Numbered from the stretch's first letter, positions 22,558 to 30,977 are shown. The stretch is DNA of 32,285 nt from Sulfobacillus sp. (GCA_027343695.1 DAHWKJ010000079.1:1-32285); one strand, 5' to 3'. Notes: generated by a model not told the origin, from the letters alone. Numbers and translations: made by a program.

Positions 22558-22821
22558 ATGAAGCGCACTTTAATCATTGTCGGTATGGTGGTCAATGTTG
22601 CAATCCCTGGTCTTGGGACCCTACTCATGGGTAAATGGCGGTCAGGCGTGATCCAATTAGGCCTCATTGCGGCAATTTGGATGCTGGGATTTTTGACCTT
22701 GGGGTTTGCTACCGGGATACTCTTACCCTTACATGGATTAGTGTGGCTTTGGGCTCTAGGGAGTGGCGTCGTCGCGTTAGTCCAAACGCCTAAACGTGAA
22801 TTAGGTAAAGGGTCGACCTAA
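22558..22821 (+). CDS. Small membrane protein at the end of the sHdr gene string
   Basis: This 87-residue protein has two to three predicted membrane helices (residues about 4-22, 33-52 and 55-75) and a positively charged tail (TPKRELGKGST). The NVAIPGLGTLLMGKWRSGVIQLG segment resembles small TM2-like membrane proteins. It lies 76 nt after the EMO-like gene, with GGTGAGGGGG in front of the ATG, and just before the strong hairpin, so it is probably the last gene of block B. Its function is unknown; an accessory of the membrane oxidoreductase is possible. Confidence 0.65.
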   Translation: MKRTLIIVGMVVNVAIPGLGTLLMGKWRSGVIQLGLIAAIWMLGFLTLGFATGILLPLHGLVWLWALGSGVVALVQTPKRELGKGST

Positions 22822-22831
22822 CTCTCCCGTG

Positions 22832-22882
22832 CATTAAACACTCAGAGGGAAGTCCATAGGACTTCCCTCTGAGTGTTTAATG
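22832..22882. terminator. Perfect 24-bp hairpin ending block B
   Basis: Two perfectly complementary 24-nt arms (22832-22855 and 22859-22882) are separated by only ATA. The core is GAGGGAAGTCC/GGACTTCCCTC and the base is AT-rich (TTAAACAC/GTGTTTAA). It lies 10 bp after the last stop of block B. A terminator is likely, although the T-run is only TTT inside the stem, so an mRNA-protecting hairpin or a binding site is also possible. Confidence 0.7.
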
Positions 22883-23075
22883 AGGGGTTGTAGCATTTTC
22901 CTATCCGTGAGACGGGTCCGGAGATTTTGGCTAATTTCCCGCAACCGGTGCCGAATTTATGGGACGGACCGATTGTCCTATCAACGGGTCCTGGCGTAAT
23001 CAATGACTGTTATTTGTGAGGGGAAAACGTCACACGGTGAAAGACCCTGGCCAAGCGGTGTCCACTGGCATCGAC

Positions 23076-23104
23076 TTGACCTCGGGTCTTTAGTATCGTA
23101 AAGT
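23076..23104 (+). promoter_or_regulatory. Candidate promoter of the MFS transporter
   Basis: TTGACC (23076-23081), 17-nt spacer and TAAAGT (23099-23104) are a fair vegetative promoter about 35 bp before the start codon. The rest of the 256-bp spacer from 22883 shows no gene. Confidence 0.45.
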
Positions 23105-23138
23105 TCGAGACGCCAATGGATAAATTGAGCGAAAGGAT

Positions 23139-24347
23139 GTGATTACTATCGCGAGTGATTCTAGTGATGTAAAATCTACCGCTTGGCGTACTCCGAATGT
23201 ATGGAAAATCACTTTGTCCGCATTTTTTGCGGATTTTGGTTATCAGGCGGTGTTGGCCGGATTCCCTTTGTTTTTAGTGGTGGTACTGAAGGCACCAATC
23301 TGGGCTTATGGAGTAGCGATGGCACTCAGCTATGGACCGGGGGCTATCGTTGCCTACTTTGGAGGTCGATGGGGCGATCGATCCGATCATCGTAAGGTTG
23401 CCATCTTTGGTAATCTTTTGATCCCCCTACTATCCCTGTCGGCGCTTGTGGCGATTCCGTGGGAAGCTATTGCGCTCTTTGTCATGGGGTGGCTTTCACG
23501 CAATTTGCGTAGCCCGTCGCGTCGGGTAATGCTCACACAAAATGTCGATGATCAGCACAGGAGTCACGCCTTTGGATTTTTACACGGCTTGGACGTAGGC
23601 GGCGGGGTCTTGGCAGCGTTGGGGCTTTTGATTTTGCTCGCAGCCCATGTCCCCTTTAAATGGATTTTTATCTTAACCATTATTCCGTTGTTGATATCCT
23701 CCTCGCTCTTAATTGCCGTGAAACCTAAACAATATATAGCGCCCCCTCCTAAAACGGCGTCGAAGCCGGATCCCGATGCGGGGCGTAATGTTCGGGGCGT
23801 CTTAGCAGCAGCGGCGCTCTATGGATTTAGTTCGTATAGTATGGGTTTTCCGATTATCACCGTAGCGCTCAGTAGCAACAGTACCATCTGGGGCGTTTTA
23901 ACCTATATCATTTTCCTCAGTGTCTCTGCGCTCACCGGATTCGGTCTGGGCCATCGGTTAAAGGGAACCATCCGGGAACTGGCAGGGCTTGGTTATTTGA
24001 TTGCCGCGATTGGGTCTCTCGGGTTGGCGGTTGCCTACGCACTGCATGGGCCGGTAATGAGTTATTATGTCCCGATTGCTGTACTAGGATTTGCCCTGGG
24101 CGCGATTGAGACCCTCGAACCCACATTAATCGCCCGCTATACCTCAAAGCCCCGTGCTGGTCGCGGGATGGGTCAGTTGACCGCCGCACGCAGCGTGGGG
24201 CTCTTCCTAGCCAATTTGATTATGGGGCTACTTTATCATGTGACTCCCGTGGCCGCGTACGGCTATGCTGCAGCCCTGGCCCTTACCGCGGTTGTTGTCC
24301 TCCTGGTCTCGACTCGTAAGATTCCCCCTACGATGGTGACCGAGTGA
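23139..24347 (+). CDS. MFS transporter
   Basis: This 402-residue polytopic protein has about 12 hydrophobic helices and the loop 2-3 major facilitator motif GGRWGDRSDHRK near residue 76. A central cytoplasmic loop (KPKQYIAPPPKTASKPDPDAGR) separates the halves. It is probably a proton-driven exporter or uptake carrier; the substrate is not evident. The start is GTG, but the AAAGGA ribosome site is only 1-2 nt away, so the start is uncertain. The gene has its own promoter, is convergent with the ABC-F gene and shares its terminator. A drug exporter beside an ABC-F protein would be a sensible pairing, but this is inference. Confidence 0.82.
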   Translation: MITIASDSSDVKSTAWRTPNVWKITLSAFFADFGYQAVLAGFPLFLVVVLKAPIWAYGVAMALSYGPGAIVAYFGGRWGDRSDHRKVAIFGNLLIPLLSLSALVAIPWEAIALFVMGWLSRNLRSPSRRVMLTQNVDDQHRSHAFGFLHGLDVGGGVLAALGLLILLAAHVPFKWIFILTIIPLLISSSLLIAVKPKQYIAPPPKTASKPDPDAGRNVRGVLAAAALYGFSSYSMGFPIITVALSSNSTIWGVLTYIIFLSVSALTGFGLGHRLKGTIRELAGLGYLIAAIGSLGLAVAYALHGPVMSYYVPIAVLGFALGAIETLEPTLIARYTSKPRAGRGMGQLTAARSVGLFLANLIMGLLYHVTPVAAYGYAAALALTAVVVLLVSTRKIPPTMVTE

Positions 24348-24399
24348 AGGCATAGGCGCGTCTTGAGCTAGATCCCCCTCCCCATACATAGGAAGTGGA

Positions 24400-24442
24400 A
24401 ACAAGAGCCCTCATATTTGAGCGGAATGTGAGGGCTCTTGTT
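24400..24442. terminator. Bidirectional terminator between MFS and ABC-F genes
   Basis: Perfect 14-bp arms (AACAAGAGCCCTCA at 24400-24413, TGAGGGCTCTTGTT at 24429-24442) surround a 15-nt loop. The hairpin contains the stop codon of the leftward ABC-F gene. Short T-tracts follow on both strands. Confidence 0.75.
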
Positions 24443-26069
24443 GTCGTTCTGTCCGCGCTTTTGAATACGTACCGTCATAGCGGGTGAGGCATTGGTCCTC
24501 TAACCAGTAGATTACCGACACCATCCGGTCAAGAAAATATCGATCATGAGATACCACAATGAGCGTTCCCGAAAAATCTTCTAATACGGTCTCTAAGACC
24601 TCTCGCGACTCAATGTCTAAATGATTAGTCGGCTCATCGAGCACCAGGGTGTTCACGCCCTGGTGTACTAATTGTGCGAGACGAAGCCTCATCTGTTCTC
24701 CGCCACTTAGGGATCCCACGCGACGAAAAACATGGTCCCCATAAAACAAAAACCGTGCTAACTGATGCCGAGCCTCTCCAATTTCCATGGGGACGGCGGC
24801 TCGAAACCGATCGATGAGACGGTCTTCGGGATTGGCGCTCTGGTCCCAAATGGTCTGAGACAAGAGGCCCATTGTGACAGAAGGCCCCCGCACGACGTGG
24901 CCTGAATCTGGTGAGGTTTCACCGGTCATCAGGCGAATCAGGGTCGTCTTACCGGAACCATTGGGGCCGACGATAGCCACCCGCTCTCCAAACGCCACTT
25001 GCCAATCGATAGGTCCAAAGAGGACGTGATGGCCGAACACGGTACTCACGCCGGATAAACGCACGACATCATGGCCACTACGATTCGAAGCCTCTAGGGA
25101 TAAACGCAGGGTGGGGCGTTCCATTTGGGGGCGGTCCAAACGGGTAATGCGGTCCAGCGCTTTTTGGATACTCGAGGCGCGACGATGTAAGGCCTCACTT
25201 GGAGGATGCGATCGATTGGCCCAATCTCGAAGACGCTTAATGGCGCTTTCCATGTGTTTAATCTTTTCTTGCTGGACCTTGTAGGCTTCGAATTCTGCTA
25301 GCAGGCGCCGTTCGCGTTCAGCCACATATTGGGAGTAATGACCCAAATATCCGGTTAAGGTGCCACCTTCGAGCTCCCACACGCGGGTGACAACCCGGTC
25401 TAAGAAGTAGCGGTCATGCGACACGAGGATCAAGGCCCCAGCATAGTGAGAAAGATATTGCTCAAGCCATTCGATTGTGGGCAGATCCAAATGATTGGTC
25501 GGTTCGTCGAGGAGAAGGCAATCGGGCTCAGAGACTAAGGCTCGAGCCAGGGCGACTTTGGTCTTTTCGCCTCCACTTAAGATACCAAACGGCGTAGTCA
25601 GGACCTCGTGGTTAAACCCAAACCCGCGAATGATACCGCTCACCCGAGATTCGATGGCGTAGCCATCGTGCTCGATGAGTTGACTAAGACACTGGTCATA
25701 TTCCTGAGAGAAAGCGGCCAGAGCCTCTGGGTTCGCCGCCATCGCCATCTCATTGGTGATTTCGGCGAGCCGTGCATGGATTGCAATAATATGGCTAAAA
25801 GCTCCCTCAATAACGGTTTTAACCGGAGTATCCCCGGGGATCTCCGGCAACTGAGATACGTAACCTACCCGGAGTCCCTTACGCCAATGGACAGCCCCTT
25901 GATCGGGAGACTCTTCTCGGCTCAGCAATCTCAGCAATGTGGTTTTGCCGGACCCGTTGGCACCGACAATAGCCACCCGTTCCTTCTCGAGAAGCTCACA
26001 GGTTATACCAGATAACACGGGATCAAAACCAAAATCTTTAGACACCTCAGAGGTGCTTAACACGACCAC
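24411..26069 (-). CDS. ABC-F family ATPase (ribosome-associated, possible antibiotic resistance)
   Basis: This protein of about 552 residues has two ABC domains and no membrane segment, which defines ABC-F. Walker A motifs are GANGSGKTT (about 36) and GPNGSGKTT (about 367). Signatures are LSGGEKTKVALARAL and LSGGEQMRLRLAQLV, each followed by LLLDEPTNHLD or LVLDEPTNHLD. The charged linker between domains (LAEFEAYKVQQEKIKHMESAIKRL) is the P-site interaction region. Such proteins bind the ribosomal E site, as housekeeping factors or to dislodge antibiotics. GTG at 26069 is chosen because AAGGGGG lies 8 nt upstream; the open frame extends to 26186 without support. The attenuator-like leader points to the resistance type. 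Confidence 0.9.
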   Translation of the reverse strand: MVVLSTSEVSKDFGFDPVLSGITCELLEKERVAIVGANGSGKTTLLRLLSREESPDQGAVHWRKGLRVGYVSQLPEIPGDTPVKTVIEGAFSHIIAIHARLAEITNEMAMAANPEALAAFSQEYDQCLSQLIEHDGYAIESRVSGIIRGFGFNHEVLTTPFGILSGGEKTKVALARALVSEPDCLLLDEPTNHLDLPTIEWLEQYLSHYAGALILVSHDRYFLDRVVTRVWELEGGTLTGYLGHYSQYVAERERRLLAEFEAYKVQQEKIKHMESAIKRLRDWANRSHPPSEALHRRASSIQKALDRITRLDRPQMERPTLRLSLEASNRSGHDVVRLSGVSTVFGHHVLFGPIDWQVAFGERVAIVGPNGSGKTTLIRLMTGETSPDSGHVVRGPSVTMGLLSQTIWDQSANPEDRLIDRFRAAVPMEIGEARHQLARFLFYGDHVFRRVGSLSGGEQMRLRLAQLVHQGVNTLVLDEPTNHLDIESREVLETVLEDFSGTLIVVSHDRYFLDRMVSVIYWLEDQCLTRYDGTYSKARTERQQEPSHSAQI

Positions 26070-26096
26070 GCTGACAACCCCCTTCAGTAATGAAAA

Positions 26097-26120
26097 ACCT
26101 CGAGCCATGGGGCTCGAGGT
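26097..26120 (-). terminator. Intrinsic terminator in the leader of the ABC-F gene
   Basis: On the minus strand ACCTCGAGCC, CCAT, GGCTCGAGGT is a perfect 10-bp hairpin directly followed by TTTT (GGTTTTTC). It lies 28 nt before the ABC-F start, between the leader ORF and the gene. Unless prevented from forming, it would stop transcription before the gene, as in antibiotic-induced attenuators. Confidence 0.8.
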
Positions 26121-26139
26121 CATTACCGAGGACCTGGGG

Positions 26140-26274
26140 TCACAGGAACCTGTGCCGAGGCCATCCGGTATGGCCGGAGCCCACACTGAGAAAAGGGCAG
26201 AAAAGCCCCTTGGTGGGATCCATTACATGCCCTTGGTCGGTTGGTGCCGCAATGCCTGGTCCCAGTACGATCAC
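26140..26274 (-). CDS. Leader peptide ORF of the ABC-F gene (44 codons)
   Basis: A GTG at 26274 has a perfect AAGGAGGT 7 nt upstream and opens a 44-codon frame beginning MIVLGPGIAAPTDQGH and ending HRFL. It ends 20 nt before the intrinsic terminator. Two small hairpins lie in its 3' part (GGCCAT/ATGGCC at 26159-26175; CACAGG/CCTGTG at 26143-26154). Ribosome stalling on such a leader under antibiotic would change folding and let transcription continue into the ABC-F gene. The peptide itself has no recognisable family. Confidence 0.6.
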   Translation of the reverse strand: MIVLGPGIAAPTDQGHVMDPTKGLFCPFLSVGSGHTGWPRHRFL

Positions 26275-26306
26275 CGGATGGACCTCCTTCGTTTCAGAAT
26301 AACGAT

Positions 26307-26335
26307 ATTGTACGAGATGCCGTGGGGGATGGCAA
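26307..26335 (-). promoter_or_regulatory. Promoter of the ABC-F leader transcript
   Basis: On the minus strand, TTGCCA (26335-26330), exactly 17 nt, TACAAT (26312-26307) match the vegetative consensus in 5 of 6 positions each. The expected start near 26300 puts the leader ribosome site about 10 nt into the RNA. Confidence 0.7.
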
Positions 26336-26539
26336 CATGCGATGGGGTCTCTTAGCAGGTGCCAAAACCCATCGCGCAATCTAAAGAGCCGTTCCGATTG
26401 AGTAATGACCGGATCGTTCCCATGCAAGGGATACGTCTTTCCTTGCACAATTATATTTTCATTGGTTGGGCACTACGGATATTGTCCCCCTAGCGACGGG
26501 ACGATTTAATTAAGCCATAGTGTGAAGGGGAGGGGTTTT

Positions 26540-27859
26540 ATGTCGATACCAGGACCGCGGTCCATTGCATTAATGCATCGGCGAGAAGCGGTGGTACCAA
26601 GAGGGCTTAGTCATGCGACACCTATTTTTGTAGAGCGGGCACAAGGGGCTGAGATTTGGGATGTGGATGGCAACCGCTATCTCGACTTCGCAGGGGGTAT
26701 TGGGGTTCAAAATTTGGGTCATAGACCTCGAGCGGTGGTGCAAGCAATTTCGGAGCAACTCGATAAATATCTCCACACCTCGATCAATGTACTACCCTAT
26801 GAACCTTACGTAGAACTCGCAGAACGGTTATGTGCCATTACGCCGGGGACCTTCGCCAAAAAAGCTCTATTTATTAATTCGGGGGCGGAAGCGGTAGAGA
26901 ATGCAGTGAAAATTGCCCGCAGCTACACCAAACGGCCGGCTATTATTGCCTTTACCTATAGCTTTCACGGACGAACGTTGTTGACGATGACCCTGACGGG
27001 AAAGGCCCAACCGTATCGCGCGGGATTCGGACCGATGGCACCCGAAGTGTATCACCTCCCGTATCCCAATCCGTATCGAGATCCGCTCGGAGACCAGGCG
27101 AACTATGGGGAAGTGGCGGCTGACCGTCTATTGGAGCTCTTTCGTACCGAGGTGCCGGCCGACCAAGTCGCGGCCGTTATTGTCGAACCCGTCGCGGGAG
27201 AAGGAGGATTTATTATCCCTCCGGATGACTTTCTGCCACGGCTTCGAGCCATCACCGAAAGGCACGGTATCTTGTTGATTGCGGATGAGATTCAAACAGG
27301 GTTTGGACGTACCGGGACCCTCTTTGCATCAGAACACAGTGGGATTGAACCGGACCTGATGACAGTGGCTAAGTCGCTGGCCGGGGGATTACCGTTAGCC
27401 GCAGTGGTGGGACGCTCTCATATCATGGATGCGCCGCATCTTGGAGGGTTGGGGGGGACCTATGCAGGGAATCCCTTAGCGCTTGTTGCAGGGATTGCCG
27501 TGGTGAAATCGTTTCAAGAGGATCCTGGGATTCTGATGCGGGCTCGAGAGATCGGAGATATCGTGCACGAGCGTTTCCAAGAATTTAAACGGCGTTACCC
27601 GATTATCGGAGACGCGCGTGGAATAGGTCCGATGGCGGCCTTGGAACTGGTGGAATCGGGGGACGCAGCAAACCCGTCAGGTCGAGCTGGGGCCTTGGTC
27701 TCCCAGTACGCTTTTGAACACGGATTAATCCTGATGCGTGCTGGGATGGAGAGTCATGTGATCCGGACACTCATGCCGATTGTGATGACGAATGCTGAAC
27801 TCCACGAGGGATTAGACATTCTTGACCACGCGCTGTTGGATGCTTCACGGCAATTGTAA
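26540..27859 (+). CDS. gabT: Class III aminotransferase (4-aminobutyrate aminotransferase-like)
   Basis: This 439-residue PLP enzyme has the class III features FINSGAEAVENAVKIAR (phosphate site), the YSFHGRT segment, D249 in LLIADEIQTGFGRTG contacting the pyridine nitrogen, and the Schiff-base lysine K278 in TVAKSLAGGLPLAAVVG. Overall it reads like GabT, which moves the amino group of 4-aminobutyrate or a similar omega-amino acid to 2-oxoglutarate. The substrate could also be beta-alanine, 5-aminovalerate or ornithine. ATG at 26540 is preferred over GTG at 26522 because GGGGAGGGG is 4 nt upstream. With PucR, a permease and an amidase-like hydrolase it forms a nitrogen-catabolism neighbourhood. 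Confidence 0.88.
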   Translation: MSIPGPRSIALMHRREAVVPRGLSHATPIFVERAQGAEIWDVDGNRYLDFAGGIGVQNLGHRPRAVVQAISEQLDKYLHTSINVLPYEPYVELAERLCAITPGTFAKKALFINSGAEAVENAVKIARSYTKRPAIIAFTYSFHGRTLLTMTLTGKAQPYRAGFGPMAPEVYHLPYPNPYRDPLGDQANYGEVAADRLLELFRTEVPADQVAAVIVEPVAGEGGFIIPPDDFLPRLRAITERHGILLIADEIQTGFGRTGTLFASEHSGIEPDLMTVAKSLAGGLPLAAVVGRSHIMDAPHLGGLGGTYAGNPLALVAGIAVVKSFQEDPGILMRAREIGDIVHERFQEFKRRYPIIGDARGIGPMAALELVESGDAANPSGRAGALVSQYAFEHGLILMRAGMESHVIRTLMPIVMTNAELHEGLDILDHALLDASRQL

Positions 27860-27874
27860 TCGTGTTGGGCGAAG

Positions 27875-27909
27875 AAAGGAGATGCCGGAGGAACGGGCAT
27901 CTCCTTTTT
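27875..27909. terminator. Bidirectional terminator between gabT-like and pucR-like genes
   Basis: AAAGGAGATGCC (27875-27886) pairs with GGCATCTCCTTT (27896-27907) around a 9-nt loop and is followed by further Ts. It lies between convergent stops and has a T-tract on the + strand and TTTCTT on the other. Confidence 0.85.
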
Positions 27910-29365
27910 ATGGTTTTGGTGCAGACGTGTGGTCCGGGTTGGCTAAAAGCCAGTCGTGCCCTAATTTTAATTGATTCACCACGAGGGGCGTGAGCGGAGT
28001 TCCTAGAAGTGTCTCAATTTGTTTAAGACGATTGTTTAACGTGTTACGATGAGTACCCAGTTGCCCTAAGACCTGTTTTGTAGATCCGCCCGCTTCAATC
28101 CATACGGCTAAGGTGTGGCGCAACTTGGGATCGGCTATCCGATCCCAGGTTTCCGATACGAGCATCTCCATCGACTCTGATGGGAGGTTCGCGATTAATC
28201 GTGGATACACCATGGTTCGGCTTTTCGTCATCTTCCCAGAAGGCGCAAACCCCAGTAATTTTACGAGAGTGCGATAGGTATCGGGGATTTGCTCGACCGC
28301 AACCGGGTCCGCCAATATGGCGGTCTCATCAGGGAATTGGGTGAGAATGCCTTGGACCCGGGTGGCGATTTCTTTGGCATCGACCCGGTGGGCATCGAGC
28401 ACCGCAATTAAGATGTTATTAGGATGGATAATGGTTAAAAAGGTTCGAAGCGGATCGAGCGTTTCCCAGGTGAGTTGGCGAAATTGAGAGAACAGTGGAT
28501 TGGGGACCGAAGTACCCTTCTTGACTGGGGTGGGAAGTGTCATGGCGATAAGGTAATGGGAGTGCGTGGGAACAAAACGCCAAGGTTCATACGAATCCCA
28601 GCCTAGATACGGTTCAGACGGTTTATTTCCGGATAATAATTGCGTGATAAAGTGCGATCGGGCGTCCCATTCGATTTGTCGCGCTACCTGTTCTCGTAGC
28701 ATGAATAGTCCTGTGATGATGGCAATTTGGCGGCCGACTTGGAGCAGGATGGCATCCAGCGGGTCGCGGCCCAAAGAGACTAGCGAGAGATCTGAAGTGG
28801 GATTGGGAATGGGGAAAGTGCGTTCTGGGGTGGAATCGGCCGGGGTTAATATCCGTACCGGACGCTGAATGATCGAAGAAAATTTCATCATTAAGTCGTT
28901 CATGGAACGAGCCGATAAGGCCGCTTGGCTGACTTGGGTTTGCATATCGGCCAAATGCTCTAATGCTTTTACTTGTTCTTCTGTGGTTCTCCGGTAAACG
29001 GCTGTGGTGATGGTGATGAAGGGTAAGTCCCAGGGCACTTGAATCAAGGGGAGATCGCGTCGATTGGCGGCGACCTCCATGCTCTTAGGGATAGATTGCA
29101 GATGTCGACCGCAAGCAATAATCAAGCCGGCCACATGGTGGTCATCGAGTTCTTTCAGCCAATCCTCGCCAACGGCGGCATCTTGGAAGTGTTGTCCCGT
29201 GGTGAGGACTAATAAGCCAGGTTGGATCCACGCTTGTACATCGGGCTCCTCCACCACGTGCGCAAAGGACACCTCGCGATGGAGTCCAGAATATCCCGCT
29301 ACGAGTCGCGCCTCGGTCATTTCGGGGAATTGTAAACAGTCTTGGACCGTCAGGATACCTCTCAC
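27908..29365 (-). CDS. PucR-family transcriptional regulator
   Basis: This protein is about 485 residues. The N-terminal PucR domain is clear (LTVQDCLQFPEMTEARLVAGYSGLHREVSFAHVVEEPD, then LLVLTTGQHF). The middle is a GGDEF-like/CdaR-type region, and the C-terminus is the HTH_30 DNA-binding domain (HTLAVWIEAGGSTKQVLGQLGTHRNTLNNRLKQIE). PucR proteins control purine, amino acid or GABA catabolism. The frame opens at 29416 with a TTG that overlaps a TTGACA -35 box, so a start near 29365 (GTG), just before the family's LTVQD, is more likely; its ribosome site is poor. It is divergent from the permease and probably regulates it and the aminotransferase. Confidence 0.88.
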   Translation of the reverse strand: MRGILTVQDCLQFPEMTEARLVAGYSGLHREVSFAHVVEEPDVQAWIQPGLLVLTTGQHFQDAAVGEDWLKELDDHHVAGLIIACGRHLQSIPKSMEVAANRRDLPLIQVPWDLPFITITTAVYRRTTEEQVKALEHLADMQTQVSQAALSARSMNDLMMKFSSIIQRPVRILTPADSTPERTFPIPNPTSDLSLVSLGRDPLDAILLQVGRQIAIITGLFMLREQVARQIEWDARSHFITQLLSGNKPSEPYLGWDSYEPWRFVPTHSHYLIAMTLPTPVKKGTSVPNPLFSQFRQLTWETLDPLRTFLTIIHPNNILIAVLDAHRVDAKEIATRVQGILTQFPDETAILADPVAVEQIPDTYRTLVKLLGFAPSGKMTKSRTMVYPRLIANLPSESMEMLVSETWDRIADPKLRHTLAVWIEAGGSTKQVLGQLGTHRNTLNNRLKQIETLLGTPLTPLVVNQLKLGHDWLLANPDHTSAPKP

Positions 29366-29387
29366 TCCTATCGCAATTGACCAATAA

Positions 29388-29416
29388 ATTTTTTGGGATT
29401 TGAGCAATTTTGTCAA
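29388..29416 (-). promoter_or_regulatory. Candidate promoter of the pucR-like gene
   Basis: On the minus strand a perfect TTGACA (29416-29411) is followed after 17 nt by a weaker AAAAAT (29393-29388). It lies about 25-50 bp before the chosen start, in the divergent region shared with the permease. Confidence 0.5.
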
Positions 29417-29494
29417 GGAGTATGGAGTAAAGTCGCAGAATTCTCTCTTAGTCGAATCGTATCATTTTAAAATCTCGCAGTGAGGTGAGATCCA

Positions 29495-30907
29495 TTGACC
29501 AATTTAATACCGAAGAGGCCGAAAGCCTCGCGATTGATGAAGGATTCACTCACAACCGGGGATATTTTGGGCATATCCTTGGCAGATACCGCACCCGCTA
29601 TGAGCTTCTTTTTTTCTTTTGCTGTCATTGCAGCCGCCGCTGGAGTAGCCAGTCCCCTCGCCATTATTGTGGCAGCCATTGCGATTTTGTTGAAAATTAA
29701 TAGTCTCGCGGAATTTACTAAGGTGACCCCGAGCTCTGGGTCGTATATTTCCTATATTGGCAAGACATTTGGAGCTATTCCCGGCGTTATGACCGCATGG
29801 GCCTTGGGATTTGGGTATATTGTCGCGGTGGGCTATGTGATGGCAGTCGTGGGTGCATGGACGTCCCTGATGCTGCAGCAATTTCTCAATATTAAGGTAC
29901 CGTGGGAGCCTATCACCATCGTCTTTGTGGCCTTCGTTGGCTATCTGGTATACCGTGGCGTGAAAATTTCAGCACGGTGGGCGATGGCATCCTTTGCGTT
30001 CGAACTCTTATTAATTCTGGTGAGTATGGTGGCGATGATCGCCACCAATGCATCGCATATCAACTTTGCGAGCTTTAACCCCGGTCACATTAAAAATGGG
30101 CTGTCTGGCATGGGTCTCGCTTTTCCGCTGGCGATTTTCATGTTTATTGGAGTCGGAAATCCTGGGGCCATGGTCGAAGAGACTCGTAATGCGCGTCGGG
30201 CAGTGCCCCGGGCCATTTACACCGCGACCATCTTTGTGGCGGTTATTTATGTGCTGATGGCGTGGTCCACGTCCATCGTATTTCATAATAACGCGACGAC
30301 TATTGGGAATCTTGCAGTGCCATTTGTTACGGCCGCGAGCAAGGCACTCGGCCCGTTTATGATTTTGGTATACCTGGCGGGCCTCACGAGTACCTTTTCG
30401 TCCCTATTGGGCGCAACCACAGCACAGACCCGGATGATCTTTAGTGCCGGTCGGGAAGGCTTACTACCCTTTGGAATGGGTAAAGTGAGCCGGTATGGTA
30501 CCCCATGGATGGCGTTGACGATTTATAGCGTGTTTGCCCTGTTACTCACACTTATTTGGGGGAGCCATGGCTCGGCTCTGACAATTGCGGGTGAGATGGG
30601 GTCCCTGGGGACGATTCCGATTGCACTGGTCTATATGGCGCTCAATGTGGCCCTTCCGGTGTATTATCTACGGAACCATCGAAATCTGTTCTCCTCATGG
30701 AGGCACCTCATCGTACCGATCCTGGGTATCGCGTTCTTAATTCTTCCGATGTGGGGTCTTATTCAACCGGGTCAACCTGCACCGTTCAATCTCTTTCCAT
30801 GGATTATTTTAGTGGTGCTTGCGATAGGATTAATCTATGCCTTGATTCGGCGTCGGCAGGTGCCGGACTTAGCACAACGCGTGGGGAGTATTATTGCCGA
30901 TGAGTAG
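29495..30907 (+). CDS. APC-family amino acid permease
   Basis: This 470-residue membrane protein has about 12 helices. The first helix segment DILGISLADTAPAMSFFFSFAV and the GVASPLAIIVA and TPSSGSYISYIGKTFG regions match the amino acid-polyamine-organocation family. EETRNARRAVPRAIY after helix 6 is a typical APC loop. It likely imports an amino acid, GABA or polyamine with protons. The start is TTG with GAGGTGAG 5-6 nt upstream, and no closer ATG exists before conserved sequence. It is divergent from pucR. The terminator at 30937 follows, so the hydrolase gene beyond is separately or weakly co-transcribed. Confidence 0.9.
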   Translation: MTNLIPKRPKASRLMKDSLTTGDILGISLADTAPAMSFFFSFAVIAAAAGVASPLAIIVAAIAILLKINSLAEFTKVTPSSGSYISYIGKTFGAIPGVMTAWALGFGYIVAVGYVMAVVGAWTSLMLQQFLNIKVPWEPITIVFVAFVGYLVYRGVKISARWAMASFAFELLLILVSMVAMIATNASHINFASFNPGHIKNGLSGMGLAFPLAIFMFIGVGNPGAMVEETRNARRAVPRAIYTATIFVAVIYVLMAWSTSIVFHNNATTIGNLAVPFVTAASKALGPFMILVYLAGLTSTFSSLLGATTAQTRMIFSAGREGLLPFGMGKVSRYGTPWMALTIYSVFALLLTLIWGSHGSALTIAGEMGSLGTIPIALVYMALNVALPVYYLRNHRNLFSSWRHLIVPILGIAFLILPMWGLIQPGQPAPFNLFPWIILVVLAIGLIYALIRRRQVPDLAQRVGSIIADE

Positions 30908-30936
30908 ACCTCAAAATATGTGAGATCGGGCCTCTC

Positions 30937-30977
30937 GTTTTACCGATCCCTACGGGGGTCGGTAAAACTCTCTTTTT
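30937..30977 (+). terminator. Rho-independent terminator after the permease
   Basis: A 14-pair stem (30937-30950 with 30955-30968, one G-T pair) around TACG is followed by TCTCTTTTT. The base of the stem is GTTTTACCGA/TCGGTAAAAC. Confidence 0.88.

Noticed and set aside
26070..26186. N-terminal extension of the ABC-F protein
   Set aside because: It would span the terminator hairpin and part of the leader ORF region; GTG at 26069 has a proper ribosome site.
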